NCBI RefSeq assembly: GCF_040054535.1
Contig: NC_090779.1
Span: 21,813,001-21,877,000 of the forward strand
Direction: 5' to 3'
Length of the DNA stretch: 64,000 bases
Origin: Antennarius striatus
Taxonomy: Eukaryota > Chordata > Actinopteri > Lophiiformes > Antennariidae
Part shown: piece after piece, positions 1-13,600 of the stretch
How positions within the stretch are numbered: position 1 is the first letter of the stretch
Layout of the letters: each line of letters opens with the position of its first letter
Position numbers and translations under genes: made by a program
Notes under the pieces: generated by a model
The model's database searches: none
Told to the model about the DNA's origin: nothing
Seen by the model: the letters and a program-made list of their open reading frames with translations, nothing else

Positions 1-1042
1 AAAGAGGAAAATTATTTTATAGACAACGAACTGCAGAGAAAACAGGCCACCCACAATTTACACAACTTTCAGGCGACTCCGACCCCACGTAGGTGAAACC
101 TATATGACTCTCAACAACTCTCATTATAACTTAAAAACCTCAAAGGCGTCTTGAACGAGAAGTGAAACATCTTAAAGCTTTTCTTACAAATCAAGGAGAT
201 GGAGTGTTGTTGAGGGAGGTGTGTTCTCCTGACAAAGAAGTTATGGTCAGTAGTTCCTGTATGAATAGCTGAGAGGAAGCTTCGGAACCAGAACTAGGAG
301 AACATTAGCAGCACTGGGGAGTTCTGGTCCATAACCAGTTATCCGACACAAAGAAGTGAAACATGTAAACAGGCACGTTGTGTGTGTGTGGTTTGGGGGG
401 GGGGGGGTCTTTTTTTATATGACTGTTTCAAGCCAATAACAGTGAGTCAGACACTCAACACTGTCATTCAGCAGACAAACACCTGAGGAACAGACAAGCA
501 GCCAGAGACCAGTAAACTATTCAATGCCTTTTGTTCACCATTTTCCAGAGCTGCAGCCACAGCAGACAGTGTTTCCATATCTGAAGACGGGGTCAGTTCA
601 GGTGCTCATTCCTTTTTGTAATTTATGTAACAATTCAGCTGCAGCACTCAAGAACTTTCAGGTTGGTATGTAGTCAGAGGTGGACTGAAACTAGCTGGAC
701 AGAAGAAGTAGTGATCAAATCTGTCCATCGGTGCAACCTTCTTATTTTCCCTGTTTAATATTTCATCTTAAAATTTTCTACACACACTGGATGGTACCTT
801 TCCCTATTAAGGGATAATTGTCATGTGTAATTTCCCATTTCCATGGTTACAATTTGAACGTAGTGTCATTCAGTGACTCACGTGAGAGTCTCTGGTTTTA
901 ACTCATAACTATATAAAGTTAAGTTTCACAGATGTCCAGTGTACTGGACAGGTTTTCTGATATTCCAGACCTTTTTTGGCTTTTTAAAATTTTTTCTTGA
1001 ATTATGTACTGTTTTCCTTTTTAATGTGTTTGATATAAGTGA

Positions 1043-1175
1043 AGGGTGGATGTAGCTCAGTAGGTAGAGTGATTGTCCACAAAGAGAGTTGATGGCATGA
1101 TGCCGGGCAGGTCTAAATGTCCTTGGGCAACTCACTGAAGCCCATTCTGTTCATTGGTGCATTGGTGACTGGATG
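1043..1175 (+). repeat. Degraded tRNA-derived SINE
   Basis: The start reads like a tRNA head with an A-box-like stretch (tagctcagtaggtagagtg). It is followed by the phrase tgtccttgggcaactcact, which closely resembles the conserved body of a tRNA-related SINE common in fish (tgtccttgggcaagacact). The expected B box is eroded, so this is a dead copy rather than a tRNA gene. Family assignment is by memory of the consensus. Confidence 0.6.
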
Positions 1176-3428
1176 GTTACACCTCCTGATGAACAGGAAG
1201 TGCTCTGGTAGCCTCTGATAACCTCTGGAAGGCCCTGGCAACCTGTGGTATCCCCCGATATCCTCTGGTAGCCGCCAACCTCTGCAGGGTCACGGGGCAG
1301 TCAGGTTGACAACAGCTATGTCTTTCCTGGGGGGGATGGCCTGATTTGTGCACCACACCTGGGAGGTCTGGCAAACAGGATGCTTCGTGGAGTTAGCTGA
1401 GCTGCTGAGACTATTATGAGTCTGTTGAATATGCTCTATGGTTTATTTAAGCCAGCTGTCACCAGAAAGCAGAGCTGATAAGGTGCAGCTGAAGAAGAAG
1501 TATTGAACAAAGAGGTATCGATGAGCTTAAGTGGAATTTTGAGATATAACTTGGTTCCAGCTGCTGGCATGATGATGGTCAGATTTCCATGCAAACCCTA
1601 AATTGTTTTGAATCCACTGAAGTAAGGCTTTTAAAGCTTTGAGCCCATTTCAGTAGCATCTCTGCTACATAATTACTTTATGGTGGCTTAATCATAATCT
1701 CACCGGCTCACATTGAGGCAGGTCGAAGGTCCTGTTGCGTCACTGTTGACCCTTCTCTACACCAAAACAACATGGGCATAACCCTTCCCCCATGTGATGT
1801 AGTTTATCATGTGGCTGTTCTGGAACAGGGGTGTCAAAGAGGGACAGTCACTATGGTTGTTCACAAAGTCATTTTTGTCACATCTGCAGGTACATAATGC
1901 TGACAGTTGTAAATGCAATGCAATAAGTAGAGTAAGTCCTACTGCATGGATTTAAATCTAGTTTCATCGTTTTTGTGTTGGCAGTCGCAGACGTTACCAT
2001 TTCAAAAAGATTCCTCATCTCATGTTTGACTGAGAAACAGGTAATAAAAAGGGTGATGTTGCGTGTCGGTGCAGAGGCTAGGTGTGTTTGAAATGGAGGT
2101 TACTTAGTCTTGACCTGAGGCAGTTCTGGTGTTGGTTCTTGACAGATAATCTGTCCACGCAAAGGAGCCAAACAAGTTCACAATTGTCCTTGCAAATGTG
2201 GGCATTTCTGGTGACTTTATCCAGCTGGCAGTAGAAGAACCGGTTGATAACTCGTCACCCTGCAGTTCAGTGAGCGTCATCAGGGTATAAGGAGTAAGGA
2301 GATCCTATTCAATAGCTGCAAAACCCAGGAAACTTCTCAGTAAGAGATGAGATGGCCTCTTTGTTTGATCATCCTGTAGAAGACTATCAATGACCTCATG
2401 GAAAGCTGGGAAATATGTGGCACAGGCATCAGTTTGTGTCTTTGAAGAAGTTGTGATTTGGTTCTGGAAGGCACTTTGTACTTTATTGATGCTTTCATTG
2501 TGTTTTCACTGCCCCAGGGCCAGGGTCCGAAACTAACAACCACCCAGATGGCAGTTAAAATTTCTGTTTGGCGAGAAAATGGCTGAGGTATTTCACCACA
2601 CTATCAAATAAACAGGTGGCTTGACGCAAGGACCCTACTATTACAAACTTTAAAAAAAAAAATTTGGGCGGTATCTGAATGGAATGGAGAGACCTGCAAT
2701 AGGAAGTGATGGAAAAGAAGGAGGAGGAGACACTTTCAAGTAGGAAATTTTGCAAGTCATGGAGGTTTTGTGATGAGGGAGTCTCAACAGAACAGGTGCA
2801 GTATGATGCAGTCATGCTTGATATGTCGCCAGCATAGGAAGGAAAGACATCGACACAACTCTTTGATCATTGGAAATAAAACCATGAAACTGGAAAATCA
2901 TCTGTAACTACGAGTAGAGCGATTCAGTACAATTTCAGTATCCCTGACTCAGTGGGAGCCTCTCCAGAGATCAGGGAGTTTACTCAACAAAAGCTGTGGT
3001 TTTGTGCAGGAGACCAGACTACATGTACTGTGAGAAGAACAGGGTGATGACTGAGAGTGAGGTGTCAGAGGAGGATGTAGATTAAATAATGTAGCCTCTG
3101 ATAGACCAATGCCTATTGTGATCACCTATTTACTTTTTTCATCTCCTATTGAGTTGAATTCCAGTTAAATTTCTGAATTGTACTCGTTCTTGAATTACCC
3201 AGCTATACATCTATATATTAAAAATAATTTTGCTTCAATTTTGCTGTGGTGTTACGACCCGGCTCTAAGGCTGCAATAAAAAATGGTGATGCGCTCAAGT
3301 TAGTTAGAATAATGAGCAATTATTTAATGAAAACAATAATCTTAAAGCAGGAAAATCTCAAAAACAAGGTGGAGATTGCGCAAGAGTGCCGCCTCCAAGC
3401 TACTGTCACCCCTGAAGCTGGTCAGGGG

Positions 3429-3473
3429 TTCCTCAGGTAGGAACTGGCCAGTTGCCAGTTCCTACCTGAGGAA
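3429..3473. repeat. Perfect 20-bp hairpin with 5-nt loop
   Basis: Positions 3431-3448 are the exact reverse complement of 3454-3471, with loop cagtt at 3449-3453; the pairing extends two more A-T pairs outward. It sits in a gene-free stretch beside a sequence beginning tgttacgacccggctc, which resembles some LTR ends, but no second LTR was found. Confidence 0.8.
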
Positions 3474-5164
3474 AAGAAGGGTGCAAAACGGGGAAAAAAA
3501 CCTGCTCTGGCTGTAACATCTGGACTCATCTTTGATTTTTTATTTAACAGACTACTTTATCTCAATGAAATGTAGAGAAATTAACATATATGGAACACAG
3601 AAAAATGTTTTTGTCTGTAAAAAAAGCTTTGCAAGCAGATTTTTTTCATCTACCAATCCATGTGAGTCAGGAAGTTTATTTTGGTAGGACTGAAGAACCA
3701 CTCACCATTTTTAGCTTGTCATTTACTTTTGAATGCATTTGCATACTAGGGGAACAGTGTCTTGACAAATTACACACACCCTTGTTTTATACAGTGAAAA
3801 AAATATTGGTCATGCTGTGTCTCCTGGAAGCAGCAGCCCTCGTTACCGACTTCCCTCTTTTTAGCTACAGTCGCCATGGTGGAACTTAGGAAGGGTTCAG
3901 TCGGGTCACAGCCAGACAGCTGGAGATGGAGCTGCCAGCGTGAGGTGAAAAGAGAAGTTCATTATGACTTGCAAGTATCTTACACTCTAAAGTCACAGCA
4001 GCTATGGATGACAGTGGCGTAGTAATGACCTATAATGGACCACCACGCGAAGCAGGAAATGGTTCAGTCTGACCACGGACCAGAGGTCTGTCCTCTGCTG
4101 GTGGATCACAGAGCTGGTGGTCTGTTAGCAGACAGAAGGAAAAGCATTAGCCTCTAGCCTTGGCAGTCCTCCATACAGCATCCTTCTCCTCCCAGCCTTC
4201 TCCTCCTCTCCTAGGGGCTGTGGTGGGTACAGCGGAAGAGGCGTCACCGGGTGATCCAAGGATGCTAGTTCTGTCAGTCGCTAGTAGGACCTTACAGTGA
4301 ACTTAATCAGAGAGCCTGGGAGAGTGGTTTGCCTTGTGGATCTCCTTTTCTTTGGAGTTGCTGTTTCCAGTCCTTTAGCATTATACGAAACTAAACAGTC
4401 ATCTAACCCTAACCAAACCAGTAAGACGTCTCTGAAGGTTGAACACTTGACATCTGGATGAATCCAGTCCAAATGTTTTGCACCCCTGTCTCTCCAGACA
4501 TTTGAACCCGCTTTGTTTCCCATTAACCTCCTCGTTGTTGACCATCCAGATATTTATTAACCGACAGTAAACCCATGAAGGCCATATTTAGAACTAGCTG
4601 TTTATTATCTTCCTCCTGCTGCTCTGTAAACAGAAGACATGTAAGGCGGAAAGTCCTGTAGCTTCAAACCAGAAGCAGAGAAAAGACTGAAATAATCAGG
4701 TTGGTTTGGTCAAAGCTTTATTAAATCTGACCAGCTATGAACTGGTTAATTTGTTAGTGGTGGCAACAACAGCTAGTTACATTTCCATCACTGATATCAA
4801 CTGCACATATTGATTTTGTCACTCGTTAAAACCACAATTGACAGCACACAGAACATTTTGTTTTTGCTTTTGCTTCATGCTAAATAAGATGTGCAATTTT
4901 ACATTCAGTCATAACATTTACAATAAATTTGTATATCTTGGTTCTGAAGTTGCGTCAGAGATCGTGACTCATCTTGTTCAAACAAACCTCTGAAAAAAGA
5001 GCTTCAGGTTCCTGAACAGATAAAATTCAAGAGTAGTATCCCCTGACTGCAGCCCAAATGTACAAAGCTAAATGTGAAGGACCAGAACCTGACATTGGTT
5101 TAGAACAGGTGCCAGTGAGAGACCAGTAATCACTTTACTGTTGTATGACGTCTTACTGAAGCCA

Positions 5165-5235
5165 TCTAAAATAAGAGATAAGATAAGAGAACCCTTTATT
5201 GTCCCACAGTGGGGATATTTGTGAAATCTAGCTAG
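5165..5235 (+). repeat. Fish LINE 3' tail-like dispersed repeat
   Basis: The segment contains aagagataagataagag followed by ccctttattgtcccacagtg. This is close to the widespread fish motif 'aactttattgatccc...gggaaatt', regarded as a LINE-type 3' tail. Related pieces occur near 48.9 kb and 63.24 kb in this window. Confidence 0.5.
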
Positions 5236-5332
5236 AATTGTTAGCTTAACACTTGAACATTGTCTTGTAAGGCGAACTGAACGGTTGATGACTTAAACAC
5301 TGAGTATGTTAATGCTGGAAGCGGGATGTCAG

Positions 5333-5370
5333 TGGAAAGGTAGCGTGTAAGTATACACGCTACTTTTCCA
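5333..5370. repeat. 17-bp hairpin, 4-nt loop
   Basis: Arm 5333-5349 pairs with arm 5354-5370 through 17 base pairs, one of them G-U in RNA, around loop agta. No coding context is visible. Confidence 0.75.
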
Positions 5371-7665
5371 TGTCGGAGTCTGTTGGTTTAGAGAGCGACA
5401 AACTTTAAATGTTGATCTAGAAGAAAACCTGTGGACTCAAACATGATCAGCAAATATACCCGCACATCTGCGGTGTCACTGGTGTCAAGGGGTGGCATTT
5501 ATTCACAAACATACAGTACAGGAAAAACATACATTAAAAAACATACATTAACGTAAACATACATTTTTAAAAAATGAACCCGTAGTTTTGATTAGCGTTA
5601 TGTCATAGTAAATGTTTCCTTTATTTTTCTTGCATCTGGAAATAATGCAGTAATACCTTTAGAAGATGGCAGTAATACACCCACTAGCTACTCCAACTGA
5701 AACTAAGAAAAGAAAATTGGATTATGACTAGTAATTGGCAGTGGATTTGTACTGAGTGATTATTGATTAGTACTCTTTTGCCATCCTAGGTTAGGTTGTT
5801 AAATAATCACTGACTGATGTGAGAAAATGTTTGATCTAAGATCCATGACTGGAACCATCTGAAGGTCTCCTCGGTGTTGGAGAGGGGTATCGTGATAAAG
5901 TTTTGTTCTAAGGGTAGAAACCTGCTCGTTGTCCTGGTTATCAAGAGAGACCGGGGCTATTTTCTGTGCTTGGACCCGAACCAGTCAGGCAGAACTCTGC
6001 CATGCATGATACAAGAAGTAGAGGAGAATTGTAAACACGTGATCATGTGGAGACAGAAGTGACAAACCGTTAATTAAATAAGATAAATAAGACTTGTTTG
6101 ACAAATTTACAAGACGAAGACCTGTTCTATCTGAAAGGTGACCTTAAATGACTTCTGCTGTGATCTGAAACTGTATAGAAAGTAAAATTAATTTGACTAA
6201 ACTCATTGGCTGCCGACTATTTTCGGAGCAGGGTTCTCCATACTGCCAGTGTTTTGGAGCATTTTGACTGAACTTTAAAGGCTCACAGAATATTGAGTTC
6301 TTCCAAAGTTTCTCTATTGTCTTCACCGTCGCTTCCTTTCTTATTCTCATGTAATTTGTTATTGTATTTCAGTTTTTAACAGAGGAATGACCGTACATCA
6401 CAACATATTTACATTTTTGACACTGGATCAACTTATTGTTCTACAACTTATTGTTCTATTGTTTTTATAGAATTTGTATTTTCCTGTGCTGTTGATATGG
6501 TGACCTTGGTGTTGTGATGTGTGTCTGTGATTGTACTGCCCCTTATTTTTCATTTATTTATGTAATTATTATTTAGCTGTCAAGATTATGTAATTATTAC
6601 TCAAAAAAACTATTGAAGCCATTATTTTATTATTAAAATTATTTTATATTAAAATAGGAATATAATGAATGAATATACACAGTGACTGTGACCTAATGGT
6701 ATTTGACAAGCTCATTTCTCAGGCGTGATTTTACCCACCAGAAGTGCCGACTTTTGTTTATTTAGTAAATTCTTAGATTTAAGGATTGTTTGTATCGTTA
6801 TCATGACCTGTATATGTTGTTCGTTTACATTTCATTTGCAAGACATCTTTTCAAAAGAAGTTATAATTAATTCAAATGGACATTTATTAAGATATTTACA
6901 AATAATATGCAAAATTATTTCACGGGTTGGAATTTGTATTTCTTATTTGTAATTAATAATCAATCATTCTGTGCTACTGTTGTTGCTATGGTGATGTTAT
7001 AAGGGCCACCAGCATGCTAAGTGCATTTACAGTGTAAGTTAACCTCGCAAGAGGACGCTTCACTGAACGCTCGCATGTTAGAAATTAAATGCGCTGCTAT
7101 TTTGAACCTTTGTTGACATTTGTACATTCCCTCCTTCAAAATAAACTACATTAACTAAATATCAAACACAACCACGTCGGAATACGATGGATTTCTCAAT
7201 AATTCAGTTATTTTTCTCTGACTTAATCACTGCTTATGAGCAGAAGTTAATCGGTCTTTTCAGACGTGTTTCAGCTCAACAGTGATGCATTTTTCAGTTC
7301 TGTTTGTACAAAATGTATTTGAGCTGTGGTGGAGGCAAATGCAGAAATTGCTGGATAAAGGTATTGCCATATGTTTGAAATTGAATGTGTTAAGCTCACG
7401 ACTATATGAGCTTTTCTTTTAAATTTGTGAACTGTTCGGAAGTTTGACGTTTGTACATTAGAGTTTTTATGAAACCTCGCCGAAATACCGGCTTTTTTTC
7501 AGAATCATTTTTGAGAATCTAACTTTTTTTTTGTCCTGCCTGAAGGAGGCGATGTGGGGAGCAGGGAGGAGGCCCGGGGTCCATCCCTGAGGAGGGGTCC
7601 TGCGACTGGAAGGAGTGTGGCCCTCCTGCGGCCCTCCTGCGGCGCTCCGGGACGCTCCTACTAAG

Positions 7666-10600
7666 ATGTCCCTCAGCAGCGGCCCTGCAGGCGGGAAAGG
7701 TGTGGACTCCAATGCGGTGGACACATATGACAGCGGCGATGAATGGGACATCGGTGTTGGCAATCTGATCATTGACCTGGACGCCGACTTGGAGAAGGAC
7801 AAACTAGAGATGTCAAGCAGCAAGGAGGGAGGGGCCATTGCTGCCCCTCCCAGCGCTGTGGCGGCTTTACCCGACAACATCAAGTTTGTTAGTCCTGTAG
7901 CCACTCCGCAGGGCAAAGAAAGCAAATCCAAATCCAAACGCAGTAAAAACTCGAAGGACAGTGTCAAGGCCCTTGTCTCAGACGGCGCAAAGAAAGAGGT
8001 TCAGGGTCGGGCCCCCGGGGACCCTTCGCCTCAGAACACAAACTCTGCCTCTATTAAGGGAACGGACAAGTGTAGTAAACCCTCACGTAGCCTCCCAGCG
8101 GTGAAAAAAGAAAAGGACATGGTTTCTGGGAAAACAAAGAAGGACAAAATGGAGGGGGTGTCCATAGGAGGAGTGAACAGTGAGAAGGAGGCTATGGCCC
8201 CCAACTTGCCCCTAGGGGCCCCTCGCAGCAGCCCCCACGAGGCCCAACAGAGTCCAGAGTTGGCTGCCGCTGAGCAGCTCGGAAACATGGTGCTGGACAC
8301 TGCAGGGATAGCTCAGCCTGTTGCCATGGCAACTGAGCAAGAGGAGGTGGAAGACGGCGAATGTCGAAATCTGAAGAAGGTGGTTGGTGTGAAGGTAAGA
8401 GGAAACGTTCAGAATGTTCTGTCTTTCATTTCCTGCTGGAGGGTACAGAACGGAGCTTTCTGCTCGTCTGCATTCGGCCATCGCTCGTTTCTGATTGGAT
8501 GTCGTGCTGTTCTGGACTGAGGCTCAAATCTAAATCATTTCATCCGCAGCCAAGTCAAGATCAATCAATTTGATAAAGCTGATCAAGACACATGTTGATC
8601 GAACAATATAAAAAAACATAGATGCTTTTATAGATCAGTATACATGCTTGCAGAGATACCAAAGAAGTGTTACATACATGTTACATGTGTCCTAGTTAAT
8701 GCGTATGAGTGAATGGTGTAGACTAGTTGGGTTTGGGTGAGTGGTGTGTGACAATCTCAAGGGCTGAGAGGTCACATCCCACATCAGGGATCATTACTGC
8801 AGACTACCCGGGTCTACCCCCAACCAATGAATCCTTGTTAACAACAGGTGGCAGGAACCAGTTGCAGAGCAGAGGTGACATTTATTGATGTATTGGAACA
8901 GCAGCATCGGACCGTTGGATTAATTTCACTGCTGATATTTGGCCTGCAAAGACCTAGATTTATCAGCTCAGATCATACAGGTCACACCTCGTGAAAACAA
9001 TTAGTGCCTGAAGAGTTGAGTCAGCAGCAAGTAAAATATCTGTATTATGATATGAGGTGAAGAACACTGAAGGTTTAGGGCGTGAAGTCCTGACTGGTCT
9101 CCGTGTTCTTATGTGGTATTTAATGTTAATAAATGCATTTGTTTATTAGCAGCCATGTTATTGATGATATTTACCTTCGATCAACCAGATCCAAAATGAT
9201 CTTGAGTTTAATATTGAAGTATGAGTCCTGGGCTAGAATGGATGCAAGACAAAATAGAGGTAGACTGCTAGTGAGCCTCCTAATGCCTCAGCTCTGTTAC
9301 CTGCTTTCTCAGAATATGTTGAAGAGGAGTTCACATGTCTGAGTCACGCATCACCTCGGTTACGTGGTTCCCGAGCAGGTGCCCCCACCAACTGAATGTG
9401 TAGAATAATCATTTACAGTTTTGCTGGTCACCAATTCCTTGACTCTCCTCTTGATTCTTGACCCTCCTGTTGTGTTTCATCTTGCCATCAATTTGACGTC
9501 TTGCCAACATTGAACTTAATTTGCTGTTTACAGAACATCAGCTACAGGAATTAAAGGAGGGTATCATTTCACTGACTCTCCTGATCAGGCCATCAGCTGA
9601 TCAGGAGAGTCAGTACAACTGACCACTGGTCCATTGTCATAGAAAGAGGAGTCAGGATGGAGGCTGCTTGGGGGTGTTTCCATGGTGACAGCTGACACCT
9701 TTCTGCTGTCTCCTCCACCTCAGCAGCAGTTAGTCGCTAATCTACAGCAACATTTGTGTGTTTGTGTGTATGTGCGTGCGCGTGTGTGCATTTTCATCAG
9801 CTACACAACATAAACATTGAATATTCAATAAAAGAATAAAAATCCACCACAGTGAATGTAGAACTGGCCCGCAGATGTTATGTTAATGAAGTATTTGTCG
9901 TCTTCAAACAGAAAACATTGAATGAATCATCTTTTGTGTAGCCAACAGCTTAGCTAATTTAGCCACAATGGTACTTTGCTTTTTTCTTTTCTTTTTTTTT
10001 AATTTAACCATTTTTATTCATTTGGCAGGTAGCTGTTAGTACAATGTGAAACAGGATTGTTACTTTTTTCAACACATACTAGGTGTTTTGTAGGATACCC
10101 CCCACCCCTGGGGGGTATCCAACAAAATCTTTTTACAAAACTGCGAACATTAGAAATAAGACACATTTTCCCGTATAAACGTGGGCAAACAAAAGTTAAG
10201 AAGTGCAAGGAGGTATTCTTGTAGATGGACTGAAAGAAAAAAAATTATATCAGATAAAACTATAAATGTAAATAAACTATAAATAAAATAAAATGCGATG
10301 CTACTTTGTGAGACTGTCTACCATCTGGACCAGGACTCCTGAAAAGGGAGATCTGGTTTCTCAGTGTAATCTTCTGGTTAAATAAAGCATAAGTAAATAT
10401 AAATAAAAAGTTTGGTAATTAGTTTGCCTTGGCATGCTAAAAAAATATCTGAAGCGAGTCTGTTTGGCTTAGAAACAACTCCATTTTGCATCCGAGGCTA
10501 ACGTCACGCCAGTGTTGTGTGCATGAAATATTAAGTCATTATTATTCATGTTGTGAACGTTCAGCTTAACAGATTAGATATTTTTTGTGTTAGTGTTGGA

Positions 10601-13600
10601 CGTTTCTTGTTTCCTTTGGCACCAGCTGAAACTGGTTCAAGCGTTTATCTCAAACACTGAAGGATCATGGGTGACTTGAGCCTCACGGTTCACTTACAAC
10701 TACGACATCATCAGCTGGTAGTTTCTCTCACCTCTCGTGTCTCTCTCTCTTCCCTCATGTAGATGGAGTCTCCGGTCTCCACTCCTGCTCCTCCTCCTCT
10801 CCACCTTCTTACTTCTGTCACCAACAGTGAGGTCTCGTCTCCCTGCGAACAAATCATGGTTCGCACGCGCTCAGTAGCGGTGAACACGGTGGATGTGGCA
10901 CTGGCGACCGAGCCGGAGTGCCTGGGACCCTGTGAGCCGGGGACCAGCGTGAACCTGGAGGGCATCGTGTGGCAGGAGACGGAGGACGGTGAGATGAGAA
11001 CTCAGGCCTGTTGAACTGTTCTCACAGAGACAGCCTCACGTTTCCTGCTGTAGTAGCATCTTTTGTTACCTGTTCAGGTGTAGTCTAATTGTCTGTCTGC
11101 CTGTAGGCATGCTGGTTGTTAACGTCACCTGGAGGAACAAGACGTATGTTGGGACCCTGCTGGATTGCACCAGACACGACTGGGCCCCCCCAAGGTGAGT
11201 ATATTTTATCTGTCGACAGTAGATGACCTCATCCTATAGCAGCTGACTTTGGGTGAGACGCAGGGTTCACTCCTGACCAGTCGCCACTTCATCACCAAGA
11301 AGTATAGAAATTACGGGAACACATCCTGAAGGTTGTTCAGGATTTTTAACCGACATAAGTTTATAAAGTGCTTTTCTAGTCTAACTGGCTGTTCAATTAC
11401 AGTTCCAGCCAGCAACTGGGATCAATAGAGGACTATGAGAACTTATTAATAACAATAATAACATGTAGTATTTTTTATTGAAGGATGGCATCTGTGAATC
11501 CCTCACATTCCCAGATAGTCTCAATTTGACTATTCGGACGGACCAACGTCCCAGACCAGATTTCTTTTGTTGAATCAGCTCTTCAGTCTTAGCCCGACTT
11601 TCCCTACCTCCCCTCCCCCCTCATGGGTCGCTGCTCACCATCCTTTTGTGTTTTCAGGTTCTGTGACTCCCCCACCAGCGACGTGGAGATGCGGAGTGGT
11701 CGCGGTCGGGGAAAGAGGATGCGCCCCAGCAACAACACACCTCTGAACGACAACAGCAACTCATCCGACAACAAGGGCAGCAGCAGCAGCAAGACGCGCG
11801 CCGCCGCTGCCAACAGCAAAGGTCGGAGAGGCAGCCAGACGGCCCCCGGCGGCGGCGGCGGCGAGGACGTCAAAGCCAGCCCCTCCTCCACCAAGAGGAA
11901 AACGAAACCTGCCTCGGACATGGAGCCCACTTCCAGCTCTGAGGACACCAAGGCTTCAAAACGAATGAGGACTAACTCCATTGGCACTGCCGTGTCGCTC
12001 CCTGGGGGCAAATCTGACCCCCTGCCCCCGCCGCAGCTGGACCGGTCTTGCCCCTCCCCGGTCCTCATTGACTGCCCACACCCCAACTGTAACAAGAAGT
12101 ACAAGCACATCAACGGGCTCAAGTACCACCGGGCTCGGGCGCACAACGAGCATGACATCCGATTGGACCAGGACGGAGACAGCGAGTATGGGGATGACCC
12201 CCAGCTGGACCCCGCCCCCTGCAATGGCGCCGCCATCTCCCCCGCCCGCTCCACGACGCCAAAAGGCCGTGGATTCGACGCCCCATCCCCCTCGCCCGGC
12301 AAGCTGACTTCAAAGGGGAAGAAAAAGGGGGGAGAGGCGGAACCGGAGGCGTTGGACGGCGGTGAGGAGGGGGCGTGTTTGACGGACGAGGCCAGTAATG
12401 ATGGGATGGACGACAGGAAGGCGAGGAAGATGGTCGCCGGAGGAAAACCCGACAAACTGAACCCGAAAGGTTTGAAACCCACCCGGCCCCCGGCCCCCGC
12501 TGCCCTCAGCGCTCACTCACCGTACACCCTACAGACGTCCTCCCCGGCATTGGGCTCAGTGGTACAGTCCGTTCCTAAGAGCCCCCAGCTGAAGAGCATC
12601 CAGCCCAACCCCCCCCAACTGGCCGACCCCGCTTCCAGCCCCACCCTCGGTAAAGACAAGAAGAAGAAAGACAAGAAAAAGAGGGAGGGCGGGAAGGAGG
12701 GCGACAGTCCCAAAGCGATGGGTAAGGGGGGGCGGCCGGAGGAGGGGAGGAGCCCGTACTCAGAGGCGACCGACGCTTTGCTCAACGGCTCGTCGGAAGC
12801 CCACCAGAGCCGGCTGGCCAGCATCAAAGCGGAGGCCGACAAGGTGTACAGCTTCTCGGACAACGCCCCCAGCCCGTCCATCGGCGTGGCCAGCAGGATG
12901 GAGGCCGGCCTGGGGGCCCCCCTTCACCTCAACCAAAACGGAGCTGACAATGCCTCCGTCAAAACCGGCAGCCCCGCCTACTCCGACATCTCCGACGCCG
13001 GCGAGGATGGAGAGGGGAAGGCCGAGGGGGTGAACATCAAACCTGAGCCCGACCAGGGCCCCCGAGAGGCCGCCAAGAAGACGCTGTTCCCCCCTCAGGC
13101 CCCCAGTAAGGAGTCCCCCTACTACCCCAACTACGACACCTACTACTCTCCGAGCTACCCCAACCCTAGCCCAGGAGCGGTTGCCGCGGCGCCTCCTCAC
13201 GTGGAGGGGGCGCAGGTGAAGGTGAAGAAGGAAGAGGAGCAGCCCGAGGTGGGGGAGGAAGGAAAAGTGAAGGTGGAGCCTCAGGAGGAGAGGAGGGTCG
13301 ACCCGGGGCCTCAGCAGCCGTCGGTCATCCAGCAGCGTTCCAACGTGTACGCCCAGCCCCTCTACTACAACCAGTACTACGTCCCCCCCTACTCATACAC
13401 ACACGATCAGGCCTACCACGCCCACCTGCTCGCCTCCAACCCCACCTACCGCCAGCAGTACGAGGAGAGGCAGCGGCAGCCTGACAAGAAGGCCGAGGGA
13501 AAAGAGCGAGACCCGTCTGGAAAAGACGAGTGGAAGCAGAAGGCATCAGTTCCCCCCACCCTGTCCCGAGCCCCCAGCCTCACTGACCTGGTGGCAAAGG

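Larger units (their letters stand above)
1..7480. other. Gene-free stretch upstream of znf609
   Basis: No open reading frame here shows a recognisable protein or a chain of compatible splice sites. The stretch is AT-rich, with a poly-G run near 396-408, a degraded tRNA-related SINE near 1.1 kb, two perfect or near-perfect hairpins (about 3.43 and 5.33 kb) and a LINE-tail-like repeat near 5.2 kb. It may be intergenic, or the large first intron of znf609, whose first non-coding exon is not seen; I cannot decide from sequence alone. Confidence 0.5.
8395..10762 (+). other. znf609 first coding intron
   Basis: This intron starts GTAAGA and ends TAG. It holds a perfect inverted repeat at 9571-9614, a GC-rich hairpin at 10093-10120 and a short TG/CG-rich run near 9757-9790. 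I see no conserved coding segment. Confidence 0.7.

Noticed and set aside
1043-1120. tRNA gene
   Set aside because: There is an A-box-like start, but no intact B box or cloverleaf, and the body continues as a SINE.
3243-3900. Gypsy-type LTR starting tgttacgaccc
   Set aside because: No matching second LTR, primer-binding site or gag-pol remnant could be found; the similarity of the start alone is too weak.
7467-7967. 166-codon minus-strand frame opposite znf609 exon 1
   Set aside because: It mirrors the coding exon and shows no recognisable domain.
12310-13200. Long minus-strand reading frames across the large znf609 exon
   Set aside because: They are shadows of the GC-rich, codon-biased plus-strand coding exon and match no known protein family.
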